From assembly GCF_001281175.1 (NCBI RefSeq), contig NZ_KQ440396.1, positions 584,256 to 648,255 of the forward strand: DNA of 64,000 nucleotides, read 5' to 3'. The notes under the pieces were generated by a model. That model did not search any database. It was not told the DNA's origin and was given only the letters and a program-made list of their open reading frames with translations. The position numbers and the translations under genes were made by a program. Shown piece after piece: positions 43,782 to 51,593 of the stretch; positions within the stretch are counted from its first letter, which is position 1, and the number at the start of each line of letters is the position of its first letter. The stretch is from Apilactobacillus apinorum. GTDB taxonomy: Bacteria > Bacillota > Bacilli > Lactobacillales > Lactobacillaceae.

Positions 43782-44384
43782 TTATTTAAAAATCTTGAAA
43801 CGATCTTCGTCACCCATGTAGTCCTTAGCTTGTGCTGGAGCTTCAATTGAACCGAATACCATTTCACCACGTAGTCTCCAACTAGCTGGAATGTCAAATT
43901 CCTTAGCAACGTCTTCGTCAATTAGTGGGTTGTAATGTTGTAAGTTAGCACCTAGACCGTTTTCAGCTAAACCAGTCCATACAGCGTATTGAGCGTTACC
44001 TTGAGCTTGTTCTGACCAGTCGTAGAAGTTATCAGCGTATGCTGGGAAGTTCTTTTCTAGACCGTGAACAACATCCATGTCAGTGAAGAACAAGATAGTA
44101 GCGTAACCGTTCTTGAAACCAGTTACCTTATCAGTTGTTGCTTTAACTGCTTCTTCATCCTTTAGATGTGGTTTTAGGTTATCTAAAACGATGTCCCAAA
44201 TCTTGTCTTGGTAGTCGTTAAATAGAATAACGGCACGAGTTGATTGGCTGTTGAAAGCTGAAGGAGCTTGCTTGATAGTTTCCTTAATGAAGTTTGATAG
44301 TTCTTCTTGGCTTTGTTCAACGTTTCTACCTAAAGCGTAGATAGTACGACGGTTCTTTTGTAAATCTAATAATTCTGTTTTCAT
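43782..44384 (-). CDS. Nitroreductase family protein (Frm2/Hbn1-like)
   Basis: A 200-residue FMN nitroreductase of the fungal-type Frm2 group, seen from NRRTIYALG at the start, QAPSAFNSQSTRAVILF and GLGANLQHYNPLID. Such enzymes reduce nitro compounds, quinones or lipid peroxides and are often induced by electrophiles. The ATG at 44384 has AAAGGAG 9 nt upstream. Its promoter spacer is filled by a palindrome of the YodB/HxlR type (44430-44446), and an SMR exporter is divergently transcribed. Confidence 0.85.
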   Translation of the reverse strand: MKTELLDLQKNRRTIYALGRNVEQSQEELSNFIKETIKQAPSAFNSQSTRAVILFNDYQDKIWDIVLDNLKPHLKDEEAVKATTDKVTGFKNGYATILFFTDMDVVHGLEKNFPAYADNFYDWSEQAQGNAQYAVWTGLAENGLGANLQHYNPLIDEDVAKEFDIPASWRLRGEMVFGSIEAPAQAKDYMGDEDRFKIFK

Positions 44385-44421
44385 GAGTAAAATCTCCTTT
44401 ATTGTTTGATTGATTATTTTT

Positions 44422-44449
44422 ATTATAACACTTACTTTTTGTAAGTAAA
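44422..44449 (-). promoter_or_regulatory. Nitroreductase promoter with HxlR-type palindrome
   Basis: Minus strand TTTACT (44444-44449), 16 nt, TATAAT (44422-44427). The palindrome ACTTAC-TTTTT-GTAAGT (44430-44446) fills the spacer. It resembles sites of redox-sensing YodB/HxlR repressors (TACT...AGTA), which control nitroreductases and azoreductases in Bacillus. A weaker copy (GTAAGT...ACTTAT, 44486-44507) precedes the SMR gene. No HxlR gene is in the window. Confidence 0.55.
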
Positions 44450-44542
44450 CCTTTTTTATTATTTTTTTGATAAACAAACAAATTCGTAAGTGATATTATT
44501 TACTTATAAGGATAATATTATTTGAAGGCGAGGTAAATTAAT

Positions 44543-44866
44543 ATGTTTTATTATTTATTCTTGTTAATGGCAATCGTAGGAGAGTTAATTGGCACCAACC
44601 TATTAAAGATGTCGATGGGTTTCTCTAAATTACTACCCACTATCGGATCATTAATCTCTTTCGCATTATGTTTTTACTTTCTATCTATCGCAATGATTAA
44701 AATCCCGCTTAATATTGCTTACGCCAATTGGAGTGCTTTAGGGATTTTAGCAACAACTGCAATCGCATCATTAGTTTATAAAGAACAAATCAATATCATG
44801 AGTGCTCTAGGAATAGTTTTAATCGTCGCAGGAGTAGTGATTTTAAATCTATTCAGTGCAAAATAA
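44543..44866 (+). CDS. SMR family exporter (EmrE/QacE-like)
   Basis: A 107-residue protein with four membrane segments. The essential Glu13 is in GELIGTNLLKMS, and YANWSALG matches the YAxWxG signature. Works as a dimer exchanging protons for cationic or guanidinium-like compounds. Divergent from the nitroreductase; a shared electrophile or toxic-compound response is likely. GGCGAGG lies about 9-10 nt before the ATG. Confidence 0.88.
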   Translation: MFYYLFLLMAIVGELIGTNLLKMSMGFSKLLPTIGSLISFALCFYFLSIAMIKIPLNIAYANWSALGILATTAIASLVYKEQINIMSALGIVLIVAGVVILNLFSAK

Positions 44867-44907
44867 AAACGCTAAGTTAGTTTACCACTAACCTAGCGTT
44901 ATTTTTT
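44866..44907. terminator. Bidirectional intrinsic terminator
   Basis: Two stacked stems, AACGCTA/TAGCGTT and GTTAGT/ACTAAC, with T and A runs, between convergent SMR and TrhA genes. Confidence 0.85.
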
Positions 44908-45595
44908 ATACATATAAGTAAATTGAGAAGTACATTAAGATAGTTCCAACCATAACAAACACGTGCCAGATAACATGGCCAAATGGAATCTTTGGAATAC
45001 TGTATATTAATGCACCTAGTGTAAAGGCGATTCCACCAAATAGTAACAATAGGAAACCATGAACACCTAGGTAATCATATAAATCAACAATTCCTAGCAA
45101 GCACATCCAACCCATTACAACATAAATAATAGTAGAAAGTGTCTTTAACTTACCCATCCAAATTGACTTATAGATAATTCCTAAAACAGTCATTACCCAA
45201 ATTACAGATAGGATTAGCCAACCTAACCAACCACCAATCGCAATTAAACAATATGGGGTGTATGTTCCAGCAATTAATAGGTAGATGGCAGAATGATCAA
45301 AAATTTGGAATAACTTTTCCACCTTAGTGAAATATAAACTATGGAACATGGTTGAGGCCATGTAAAACACAAATAATGTCACAGCGTAAATAATAAAACT
45401 AGTGATACGCATTGCTCCACCAACGTTAAATCCATGAATGATTAATGCGATTGCACCAATAATTGCTAGCAATGCACCAATTCCATGGGTAACTGCACTA
45501 AAAATTTCATTTAGTAAATAGTAAGTTTTGTCTTTTATCCAGTTAAACTTTTGCTTAACTGATTCAGTAGTCTTTTTTGTAAAATCGTTGTTCAT
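44906..45595 (-). CDS. Hemolysin III/TrhA family protein
   Basis: A 229-residue seven-segment membrane protein of the PAQR/hemolysin III family. The metal-site residues are visible: EIFSAVTHGIG, STMFHSLY with FDHSAIYLLIAGTYTP, and FGHVIWHVFVM. Bacterial members affect membrane lipid fluidity; hemolytic activity is not implied. Monocistronic. Confidence 0.9.
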   Translation of the reverse strand: MNNDFTKKTTESVKQKFNWIKDKTYYLLNEIFSAVTHGIGALLAIIGAIALIIHGFNVGGAMRITSFIIYAVTLFVFYMASTMFHSLYFTKVEKLFQIFDHSAIYLLIAGTYTPYCLIAIGGWLGWLILSVIWVMTVLGIIYKSIWMGKLKTLSTIIYVVMGWMCLLGIVDLYDYLGVHGFLLLLFGGIAFTLGALIYSIPKIPFGHVIWHVFVMVGTILMYFSIYLYV

Positions 45596-45674
45596 ATAAT
45601 AAATACCTCGTTATTGGTTTATTTCATTATATAACCACGTCATCTAGTTTTCAATACTAGATTGTAATTTGCAC

Positions 45675-45706
45675 AAAAAAAGAACCTATTACTAGGTTCT
45701 TTTTTA
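45675..45706 (-). terminator. Intrinsic terminator
   Basis: Stem AGAACCTA/TAGGTTCT with A and T runs; ends the Apf-like gene. Confidence 0.8.
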
Positions 45707-46201
45707 TTAATACCAGCTGTGAGCTAACCAAAATGCTTTGGCTGCGACCCATGAGCCGTAACGACTCTTAACATACTTGTCAGCTAGTCTTTCTTGGTTC
45801 TTGTGTGAAAAGTTACCATGATAGTAACTAATTGCTAATTGGTATTTACCGTAACAAGTACCATTACTTGCTGTGTATGAACCACCTGATTCATGGCTAG
45901 CGATAAATGCTTTGGCTGCTGCATTAGCAGCTGAGAGACGTTTATGTAATCTTGATGAAGAATGTTTTTTGATCTTAGTAGAACTAACAATCTTCTTGCC
46001 ATGTTTCTTAGCTTTTTTCACGTTAATTGTTTGTGTTTGTGTATTTTCTGTTTCTTGAGTGTTGTTTTGAGTAGTTGAAGTATTAGCTTGTTGATCTGCA
46101 ACTACATCTGCGTTTGCCTTAGTATGTGGTAATAAAAACAATGTCGCAATCAATAATGAAACCAATACAGTAAAGGTAATCATTTTATTATTCGAATGCA
46201 T
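45707..46201 (-). CDS. Apf-like secreted wall protein
   Basis: A 164-residue secreted protein: signal peptide about 1-32 (cut after TKANA), a Gln/Thr/Asn-rich linker, a Lys-rich stretch (KKAKKHGKK), then the aggregation-promoting-factor domain with ASHESGGSYTASNGTCYGKYQLA and the ending WVAAKAFWLAHSWY. This domain is related to lysozyme-like transglycosylases, and Glu in HESGG is the likely acid. It shapes or hydrolyses the wall. AAGGAGG precedes the ATG. A perfect WalR box lies upstream. Confidence 0.88.
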   Translation of the reverse strand: MHSNNKMITFTVLVSLLIATLFLLPHTKANADVVADQQANTSTTQNNTQETENTQTQTINVKKAKKHGKKIVSSTKIKKHSSSRLHKRLSAANAAAKAFIASHESGGSYTASNGTCYGKYQLAISYYHGNFSHKNQERLADKYVKSRYGSWVAAKAFWLAHSWY

Positions 46202-46270
46202 ATAATGTTTTCCCTCCTTAAGTTACTCACTCAATGTAACCCAGTTTTTTTACTGTTAGGTTAGAATATT

Positions 46271-46287
46271 GTTACAGGAATATTACA
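46271..46287 (-). promoter_or_regulatory. WalR box before Apf-like gene
   Basis: Minus strand TGTAAT-ATTCC-TGTAAC, a full match to TGTWAH-N5-TGTWAH, about 70-85 nt before the start codon. Confidence 0.6.
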
Positions 46288-46369
46288 TATTATTTCGATA
46301 ATGAAACAAAAGTCCTCATACTGCTGTTAATAAAGGTCTTAAGGTTTTATTAATTTTTTACCACTACTA

Positions 46370-46419
46370 TTGACTTTTAAAGTAAAAATACATATAGTTA
46401 GCTACATAAGTGATTAACT
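46370..46419 (+). promoter_or_regulatory. ABC-operon promoter with shared operator (copy 2)
   Basis: TTGACT (46370-46375), 17 nt, TATAGT (46393-46398). The block 46393-46419 starting at the -10 matches 41657-41683 (other strand) at 25 of 27 positions, with ATAGTTA/TAACTAT arms. It covers the -10 and start point, as a repressor site would. Confidence 0.7.
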
Positions 46420-46440
46420 ATCGTTATAAGGAGATACAAT

Positions 46441-47355
46441 ATGAAAACACTTGAAGTTAAAAGTTTAGATAAGTTTTTCGGTAGAAAACAAGCTTTATAC
46501 GACGTGTCTTTTGACATCGAACCAGGTACCATCTTAGGTCTAATTGGACCTAATGGTGCTGGTAAATCAACTATTATGAAGAGTATTGTCGGTCTCACTA
46601 ACTACTCTTCCGGATTAATTAAAATTAACGGTGAAGTATTGACTACCAACAAACGTAAAAGTCTTAAAAATGTTGGCTCAATGATTGAATCACCAGCTCC
46701 ATATTTGAACCTAACTGGTAGACAAAACTTAAAACTATTTAATGACGGTTCTACTACTGATGAAGAAATTCAACAGATAATGGAAGAAACACAAATTGTT
46801 GAATTTGCTGACAAGAAAGCAAAGAAATATTCATTAGGTATGAAACAACGTTTAGGAATTGCTATTTCATTACTTAATCATCCAAAATTACTAATTTTGG
46901 ATGAACCAATGAACGGTCTAGATCCTCAATCAACCCATGATCTACGCGATTTATTAGTTAAGCTAGCTAAACGCGGCATTAGCATTCTTATTTCAAGCCA
47001 CTTACTTGATGAACTATCAAGAATTGCTGATTACTATGTTGTTATTAATCATGGTAAGGTCATTAAGAAAGCTGATTCTGCTTCATTCCTATCAGAAGGT
47101 CCTAAGACTATTAAATTTGAAGTTGCTGACTTAGAAGCTGGTAAAGCTGCTTTACAATCTGCCGGATTTGAAGTTACTGTTTATGACAAGAACTTAGAAA
47201 TCCCAGACAACGAAGATTCAACTGCAATGAACGCTGGACTTTCAGCATTAAACCAAGCTGGAATTGGAATTATCAATGTTTCTAGAAACCAAATTGATTT
47301 AGAAGAATCATTATTAAAGCTTCTAACAGATGACAACAATAAGGAGGAAAAATAA
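46441..47355 (+). CDS. ABC transporter ATP-binding protein (BcrA-type)
   Basis: A 304-residue ATPase. Walker A GPNGAGKS at about 37-44, signature YSLGMKQRLGIA at about 138, Walker B LLILDEPMNGLDP, and switch His in SSHLLDE. A C-terminal extension of about 90 residues is typical of BcrA-type proteins that protect against bacitracin or lantibiotics, or export. AAGGAG precedes the ATG. Its stop overlaps the start of the permease gene by 1 nt. Confidence 0.9.
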   Translation: MKTLEVKSLDKFFGRKQALYDVSFDIEPGTILGLIGPNGAGKSTIMKSIVGLTNYSSGLIKINGEVLTTNKRKSLKNVGSMIESPAPYLNLTGRQNLKLFNDGSTTDEEIQQIMEETQIVEFADKKAKKYSLGMKQRLGIAISLLNHPKLLILDEPMNGLDPQSTHDLRDLLVKLAKRGISILISSHLLDELSRIADYYVVINHGKVIKKADSASFLSEGPKTIKFEVADLEAGKAALQSAGFEVTVYDKNLEIPDNEDSTAMNAGLSALNQAGIGIINVSRNQIDLEESLLKLLTDDNNKEEK

Positions 47356-48101
47356 TGTTAACTTTACTTAGACAAGAATTATATAAACAAATTCATGGTA
47401 AGTTCTACATTGGTTGGGGAATCGTGATTCTAGCAATCTCATTGCTTAGCGGTTATTTCTATCACAACGGCAGTGCTGCTATGAGCGTTACTAACTCAAG
47501 TGCTCGTATGTTCAGTAACGGTCTTGCAATGGCTTTGGTTGCCATGATTGTTTTTGCTAGTTCCCTATTAACTAGTGACTTCTCAAATAACACCATCAAA
47601 TACCTATTTGCCCGTCAATTCTCTCGAGGACAAATATTAATCTCAAAATTAATTATTACTGTATTAATGTTCGTTTACCTTGTAATAGTCGCATTTATTG
47701 CTGCTGGAATTGGTAATATTTTATTTAACGAAGCTCGTCCATTCTTATGGAGTGACATGTTACCATACCTTATTGGAATGTCATTCTACCTATTTTTAAT
47801 GATTCCAATCGTACTATTAATTAGTAACATCTTTAAGAGTAATGCAGTCGCAATTGCGATTGGTTTGGTATTTTACTTCGTATCAAACGTGATTAACGTC
47901 TTCTTAAATATCTTAATGGACAAGTTTGAATGGATTAAATACAACCCATTAAACTTCTTAAACATTTTGAGACAATACTCGATTCATGAATACTCTCAAT
48001 TATCAAGACTATCTTTACCTCAATTGGAAGTTGGTACTATTATTTGGGGAATTATCATACTAGTAATTACTTACCTAGTATACAATCACAGAAACGTCTA
48101 A
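47355..48101 (+). CDS. ABC-2 type permease
   Basis: A 248-residue permease with six membrane segments of the ABC-2 type (SLLTSDFSNNTIKYLFARQFSRGQ between segments two and three is characteristic). It partners the ATPase encoded just before. AGGAGG precedes the ATG within the end of the ATPase gene. A terminator follows at 48121-48147. Confidence 0.88.
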   Translation: MLTLLRQELYKQIHGKFYIGWGIVILAISLLSGYFYHNGSAAMSVTNSSARMFSNGLAMALVAMIVFASSLLTSDFSNNTIKYLFARQFSRGQILISKLIITVLMFVYLVIVAFIAAGIGNILFNEARPFLWSDMLPYLIGMSFYLFLMIPIVLLISNIFKSNAVAIAIGLVFYFVSNVINVFLNILMDKFEWIKYNPLNFLNILRQYSIHEYSQLSRLSLPQLEVGTIIWGIIILVITYLVYNHRNV

Positions 48102-48120
48102 AACCCTACGCCCAAAAAAC

Positions 48121-48147
48121 GATCCATTTTAGGATGGGTCTTTTTTT
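48121..48147 (+). terminator. Intrinsic terminator
   Basis: Stem GATCCAT/ATGGGTC (one G-T pair), 6-nt loop, seven T, between the two permease genes. Confidence 0.75.
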
Positions 48148-48219
48148 ATTGGAATGAACGGATAAAAGTGATAAACTCTTCATATGATAATTAACGTATG
48201 AGATTTGGAGGCCAATATA

Positions 48220-49038
48220 TTGGTTGATTTGTTAAAACAAGAAATGAACAAGAAAAACCGTATCATTTTCGCTGGAATGGTTGTTTTCTTATTTATCGTT
48301 ACTATTTTAATGGCTGTCATTGGTAAAAACACAAAGACCCTTGATGCCTGGAAACTAATGAACTCACTTGGTGGAATTACCACAGTGTTAACATTACTTG
48401 CTACTATTATTACTACTACCAGGTTTGCTGGTGTAGATAGTAACAAACAAATTCGTGAAAACATGGAAAAACATAGTAAAATTACCATTTTCTTTTCAAA
48501 AGTAATTACTATCTGGGTAAGTTACTTCATCTTACTTGCTGTTGCGGTATTGACTATCCTTTTCATGAAGTACCTAATCTTCCCAGAAAATGCTTTTGCG
48601 GGTAAGGTTGCGCTAGAATTACAATGGGCTACTTTAGGAAGCATCGCTTACTTCTTCATTTTTGAATCATTCGTAATGATGGTAATTGGATTTTGTAAGA
48701 CTTGGTACAGTGCAATTGCCTTTGGGGTATCCCTTACATTCATCACTGAAGGAATCGCCGGATTATTCATGATTTTTATCTACGTTCACCGTGAATTAAT
48801 CTACAATCCATTCAACTTCTTCTTCGTTGAAATGCAAATCCAAGATGGTATGAAGCATATGATGACTCGTTTAACTCTTAACAAGATTATCGCTGGATCA
48901 ATCATTTACGCAATGGTCTTCTTCGTGATTGCACTTATCATTTTTGTTTACTTCAGAAAGTTTCCTACTGACGAAGAATTAATTGCAAAACGTGATAACA
49001 AAAAAGATAAAAAACAAAAAGTTGCTAATTTAGCATAA
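48220..49038 (+). CDS. ABC-2 type permease, second subunit
   Basis: A 272-residue six-segment permease related to the previous one. It has SLGGITTVLTLLATIITTTRFAG in the position of the first permease's second segment. A Lys-rich tail ends it. The start is TTG at 48220, with GGAGG 8 nt upstream. A terminator separates it from the first permease, so it is probably expressed separately or by read-through; the two permeases and the ATPase likely form one pump. Confidence 0.82.
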   Translation: MVDLLKQEMNKKNRIIFAGMVVFLFIVTILMAVIGKNTKTLDAWKLMNSLGGITTVLTLLATIITTTRFAGVDSNKQIRENMEKHSKITIFFSKVITIWVSYFILLAVAVLTILFMKYLIFPENAFAGKVALELQWATLGSIAYFFIFESFVMMVIGFCKTWYSAIAFGVSLTFITEGIAGLFMIFIYVHRELIYNPFNFFFVEMQIQDGMKHMMTRLTLNKIIAGSIIYAMVFFVIALIIFVYFRKFPTDEELIAKRDNKKDKKQKVANLA

Positions 49039-49050
49039 AAAAGCATTAAA

Positions 49051-49084
49051 TAAGCACTGTGGAGCAATTCACAGTGCTTATTTT
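49051..49084 (+). terminator. Intrinsic terminator
   Basis: An 11-bp stem (TAAGCACTGTG and complement), 8-nt loop and T run after the second permease. Confidence 0.8.
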
Positions 49085-49116
49085 GTTGAATATTTTATAA
49101 ATAGTGATATCCTTTA

Positions 49117-49132
49117 ATATTGTATACAATAT
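49117..49132. promoter_or_regulatory. MarR-type operator
   Basis: ATATTGTATACAATAT is a perfect 16-bp palindrome about 55-70 nt before the MarR gene and overlaps TATAAT at 49130-49135. Its TTGTATACAA core is typical of MarR-family sites, pointing to autoregulation. Confidence 0.6.
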
Positions 49133-49185
49133 AATCACTTGCTAGACAAACCACCGAACAAACAAATGAAAGGAGCATGTGTATT

Positions 49186-49626
49186 ATGCCAAAAGAAATT
49201 ACATTAAACGATCAAATTTGTTTTCAAATTTCACGCGCACATCAACTATTTAATAAATTTTACCAAGAACCTTTAGATGAATATAACTTAACTTATGTTC
49301 AATACATTACTCTACTATCATTATGGGAAAAAGATGGTGTTACCGTTAATTTCTTAAGCCAAAAGCTAGGTTTATCTAATGGAACTCTTACTCCATTATT
49401 GAAAAGACTAGAAAAAGCTGGTTGGATTACTAGAAACCGCGATAAGGCAGATGAACGTCGAGTACTAATTCACTTAACTGAATTAGGTAAAGAAAAGAAA
49501 GAACCAATCTTGCAAGCTGTTCAAGGTTGCTTAAACCGTTTGAACTACTCTGATGACGAATTTGCTGCTGCAATGGATACCATCATTGACTTACAAGAAA
49601 GACTTGAAAAGACAAACGATAAATAA
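49186..49626 (+). CDS. MarR family regulator (OhrR-like)
   Basis: A 146-residue winged-helix regulator. The N-terminal QICFQISRAHQLFNKFYQE, with Cys12, and the LTYVQYITLLSLWE segment resemble OhrR, where the matching Cys senses organic peroxides. The DNA-binding helix is NFLSQKLGLSNGTLTPLLKRLE. No ohr gene is adjacent, so the target may be elsewhere. ATG at 49186 with AAGGAG about 10 nt upstream; it is preceded by a palindrome. Confidence 0.85.
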   Translation: MPKEITLNDQICFQISRAHQLFNKFYQEPLDEYNLTYVQYITLLSLWEKDGVTVNFLSQKLGLSNGTLTPLLKRLEKAGWITRNRDKADERRVLIHLTELGKEKKEPILQAVQGCLNRLNYSDDEFAAAMDTIIDLQERLEKTNDK

Positions 49627-49640
49627 TTGTCATCTTTCAG

Positions 49641-49669
49641 TTGACACTTGTCTACTCTAGATATACAAT
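49641..49669 (+). promoter_or_regulatory. Promoter of T-box leader
   Basis: TTGACA (49641-49646), 17 nt, TACAAT (49664-49669). Confidence 0.75.
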
Positions 49670-49676
49670 AATATTT

Positions 49677-49895
49677 GTTATTTAGAGACAAGTTAATTTG
49701 TAGTCGTCTTCCAGGGAGAACTCACAATAGCTGAAAGTAAGTTTATGACGATCTAATTAATACCACTCTTTATATTCTATTACTCGAAATTTATTAATGA
49801 CTATTATGAGGGCATTATTATTTAGGTAATGCTAAATTCAGGGTGGAACCACGTTATAGACGTCCCTAACACTTAATTGTGTTAGGGGCGTTTTT
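49677..49895 (+). promoter_or_regulatory. T-box leader
   Basis: A tRNA-sensing leader. Stem I begins with AGAGAC near 49683 and closes at ACCACTCT; the inner stem GTCGTC/GACGAT holds the distal loop. The T-box sequence AGGGTGGAACC is at 49840-49850, and the terminator follows at 49861-49895. Specifier candidates at the stem I junction are AAT (Asn) or ACC (Thr). The base after TGG in the T-box is A, which pairs with a U73 discriminator; that argues against Asn (G73) and suits Thr, Gly or Cys if their tRNAs carry U73 here. Uncharged tRNA would open the downstream permease gene. Confidence 0.85.
49861..49895 (+). terminator. T-box terminator
   Basis: Arms CGTCCCTAACAC/GTGTTAGGGGCG (12 bp, one G-T) with a 6-nt loop and five T. 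It competes with the T-box antiterminator. Confidence 0.85.
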
Positions 49896-49932
49896 GTTTC
49901 CACTGCTCAAATATACTTAAGAAGGTGGAAAT

Positions 49933-51303
49933 ATGTCAGATAATAATGAAGAAAAGTTAGAAAGAAAGCTTAGCGCCCGTCATATGAAAATGATTGCGCT
50001 AGGTGGAACTATTGGGGTTGGCCTATTCATGGGAGCCAAATCAACCATTGGTTGGACAGGTCCTTCCGTCTTATTAGATTACGCAATTGCTGGATTATTC
50101 CTATACTTAATCATGCGTGCTTTAGGAGAAATGCTATATGTTCATCCCGTTACCGGATCATTCTCCCAATTCGCCTCAGAATACTTACATCCCGTTTTTG
50201 GATACCTAACAGCGTGGAGTAACGTTTTCCAATACATCGTCGTGGGAATTTCCGAAGTAATCGCAATTGGTACTTACATGCAATTCTGGTGGCCTCACCT
50301 ACCAAGTTGGCTACCTGGGATTATCGCTATTATTTTTCTATGTATTGCTAACTTAGTATCAGTTAGTGCCTTTGGTGAACTAGAATACTGGTTCGCGCTA
50401 GTTAAGGTAGTTACTATTATCGCCATGATTATCGTTGGTCTAGTCATCATAGTCTTTGGTTTTAATGGAATTGCCCCTACTGGTATTTCAAACATTTGGA
50501 GCCACGGATTCTTTGCTAACGGTTTTAAAGGGTTCTTCTTTGCATTAGCTATCGTAATTGCTTCCTACCAAGGAATTGAATTAATCGGGGTTACTGCTGG
50601 GGAAGCTGAAAACCCTAAAGAAACTTTAGTTAAAGCAATTCAAGATACTATCGGTCGTATCTTAATCTTCTACATCGGTGCTATTTTTGTAATTTTGAGT
50701 ATCTACCCATGGGATAAAATCAATCAAATTGGTTCTCCATTCGTAGAAACTTTCTCACAAGTTGGAATTACTGCAGCCGCTGCAATTATTAACTTTGTTG
50801 TGGTTACTGCCGCTCTATCAGGATCAAACTCTGGAATTTACAGTGCTAGTCGTATGGAATTCTTACTTTCTGAAGAAGGACAACTTCCTAAGATTTTCAG
50901 AAAACTAAACCGTCACGGTGTTCCTTACGTATCAGTAATTAGTATTTCATTGGGAATTTTATTAGGTCTATTACTAAACGTATTACTACCAATCTTCTTC
51001 CCTTCAGCAAATCAAATTTTCGTATACGTATACAGTTCATCTGTGCTTCCTGGAATGGTTCCTTGGGTAATTATCTTGTTATCTCAAATTCGTTTCAGAA
51101 AACAACATGCTGATAAGTTAGCAAATCATCCATTTAAGATGCCACTATCACCTATCAGTAACTATGTGACATTAGTATTTTTAGCAATAACTTTGATCTT
51201 TATGTTTATTAACCCAGCTACTAGAATTCCTTTAATTATCGGGATTGCATTCCTATTAATTATGACAATCCTATACTTCGTTAAATTTCATTCAAAAGAC
51301 TAA
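49933..51303 (+). CDS. APC/AAT-family amino-acid permease (T-box controlled)
   Basis: A 456-residue twelve-segment permease of the AAT family, marked by IALGGTIGVGLFMG in segment one and the ALGEMLY and AGEAENP motifs. Imports an amino acid with protons. The T-box upstream indicates induction when its cognate tRNA is uncharged, so the substrate should be that amino acid. A close paralogue follows at 51594-52970. GGTGG precedes the ATG. Confidence 0.9.
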   Translation: MSDNNEEKLERKLSARHMKMIALGGTIGVGLFMGAKSTIGWTGPSVLLDYAIAGLFLYLIMRALGEMLYVHPVTGSFSQFASEYLHPVFGYLTAWSNVFQYIVVGISEVIAIGTYMQFWWPHLPSWLPGIIAIIFLCIANLVSVSAFGELEYWFALVKVVTIIAMIIVGLVIIVFGFNGIAPTGISNIWSHGFFANGFKGFFFALAIVIASYQGIELIGVTAGEAENPKETLVKAIQDTIGRILIFYIGAIFVILSIYPWDKINQIGSPFVETFSQVGITAAAAIINFVVVTAALSGSNSGIYSASRMEFLLSEEGQLPKIFRKLNRHGVPYVSVISISLGILLGLLLNVLLPIFFPSANQIFVYVYSSSVLPGMVPWVIILLSQIRFRKQHADKLANHPFKMPLSPISNYVTLVFLAITLIFMFINPATRIPLIIGIAFLLIMTILYFVKFHSKD

Positions 51304-51352
51304 TTGCGACATGAAGTGATAGATGAATAAAATTCACCTATTGTCTAATTAC

Positions 51353-51381
51353 TTGACATCACAGTGAATGTATAATAACAT
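51353..51381 (+). promoter_or_regulatory. Promoter of second permease leader
   Basis: TTGACA (51353-51358), 17 nt, TAACAT (51376-51381). A perfect TATAAT at 51371-51376 overlaps but lacks a spaced -35. Confidence 0.5.
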
Positions 51382-51415
51382 TTCTAAAATAATAAACATT
51401 AGAATTACATTTATA

Positions 51416-51566
51416 TATCTTACTGGGGAACCCTCAAAAGCTTGTCAGCAAGATTTTTGACGGTGTTAAGATAGCAATTATTTAAAAATTATTTAAATAT
51501 ATCAGATTTGTTATGTATTTTTAAAAAATCCCTAGTACAATAGACAGTGTAGTACTAGGTTTTTTA
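51416..51566 (+). promoter_or_regulatory. Unclassified riboswitch-like leader
   Basis: A closing stem TATCTTA/TAAGATA (51416-51422 and 51467-51473) holds ACTGGGGAACCC and a hairpin of TCAAAAGCTTG with CAAGATTTTTGA (51434-51460). A terminator follows (51531-51566). ACTGGGG at 51422-51428 can pair over 7 nt (one G-U) with CCCTAGT in the terminator's 5' arm, so the compact fold and the terminator would exclude each other. It is not a T-box: no GGTGGAACC is present. No known riboswitch class was recognised. Confidence 0.5.
51531..51566 (+). terminator. Terminator in second permease leader
   Basis: Stem CCTAGTAC/GTACTAGG, 13-nt loop and six T, about 30 nt before the permease start. Confidence 0.75.
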
Positions 51567-51593
51567 TTACTCTTTTACAGGATGGTGAACAAA

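Noticed and set aside
51416..51473. Possible degenerate T-box before the second permease
   Set aside because: GGGGAACCC is only superficially like GGTGGAACC, and stem I and specifier features are lacking.
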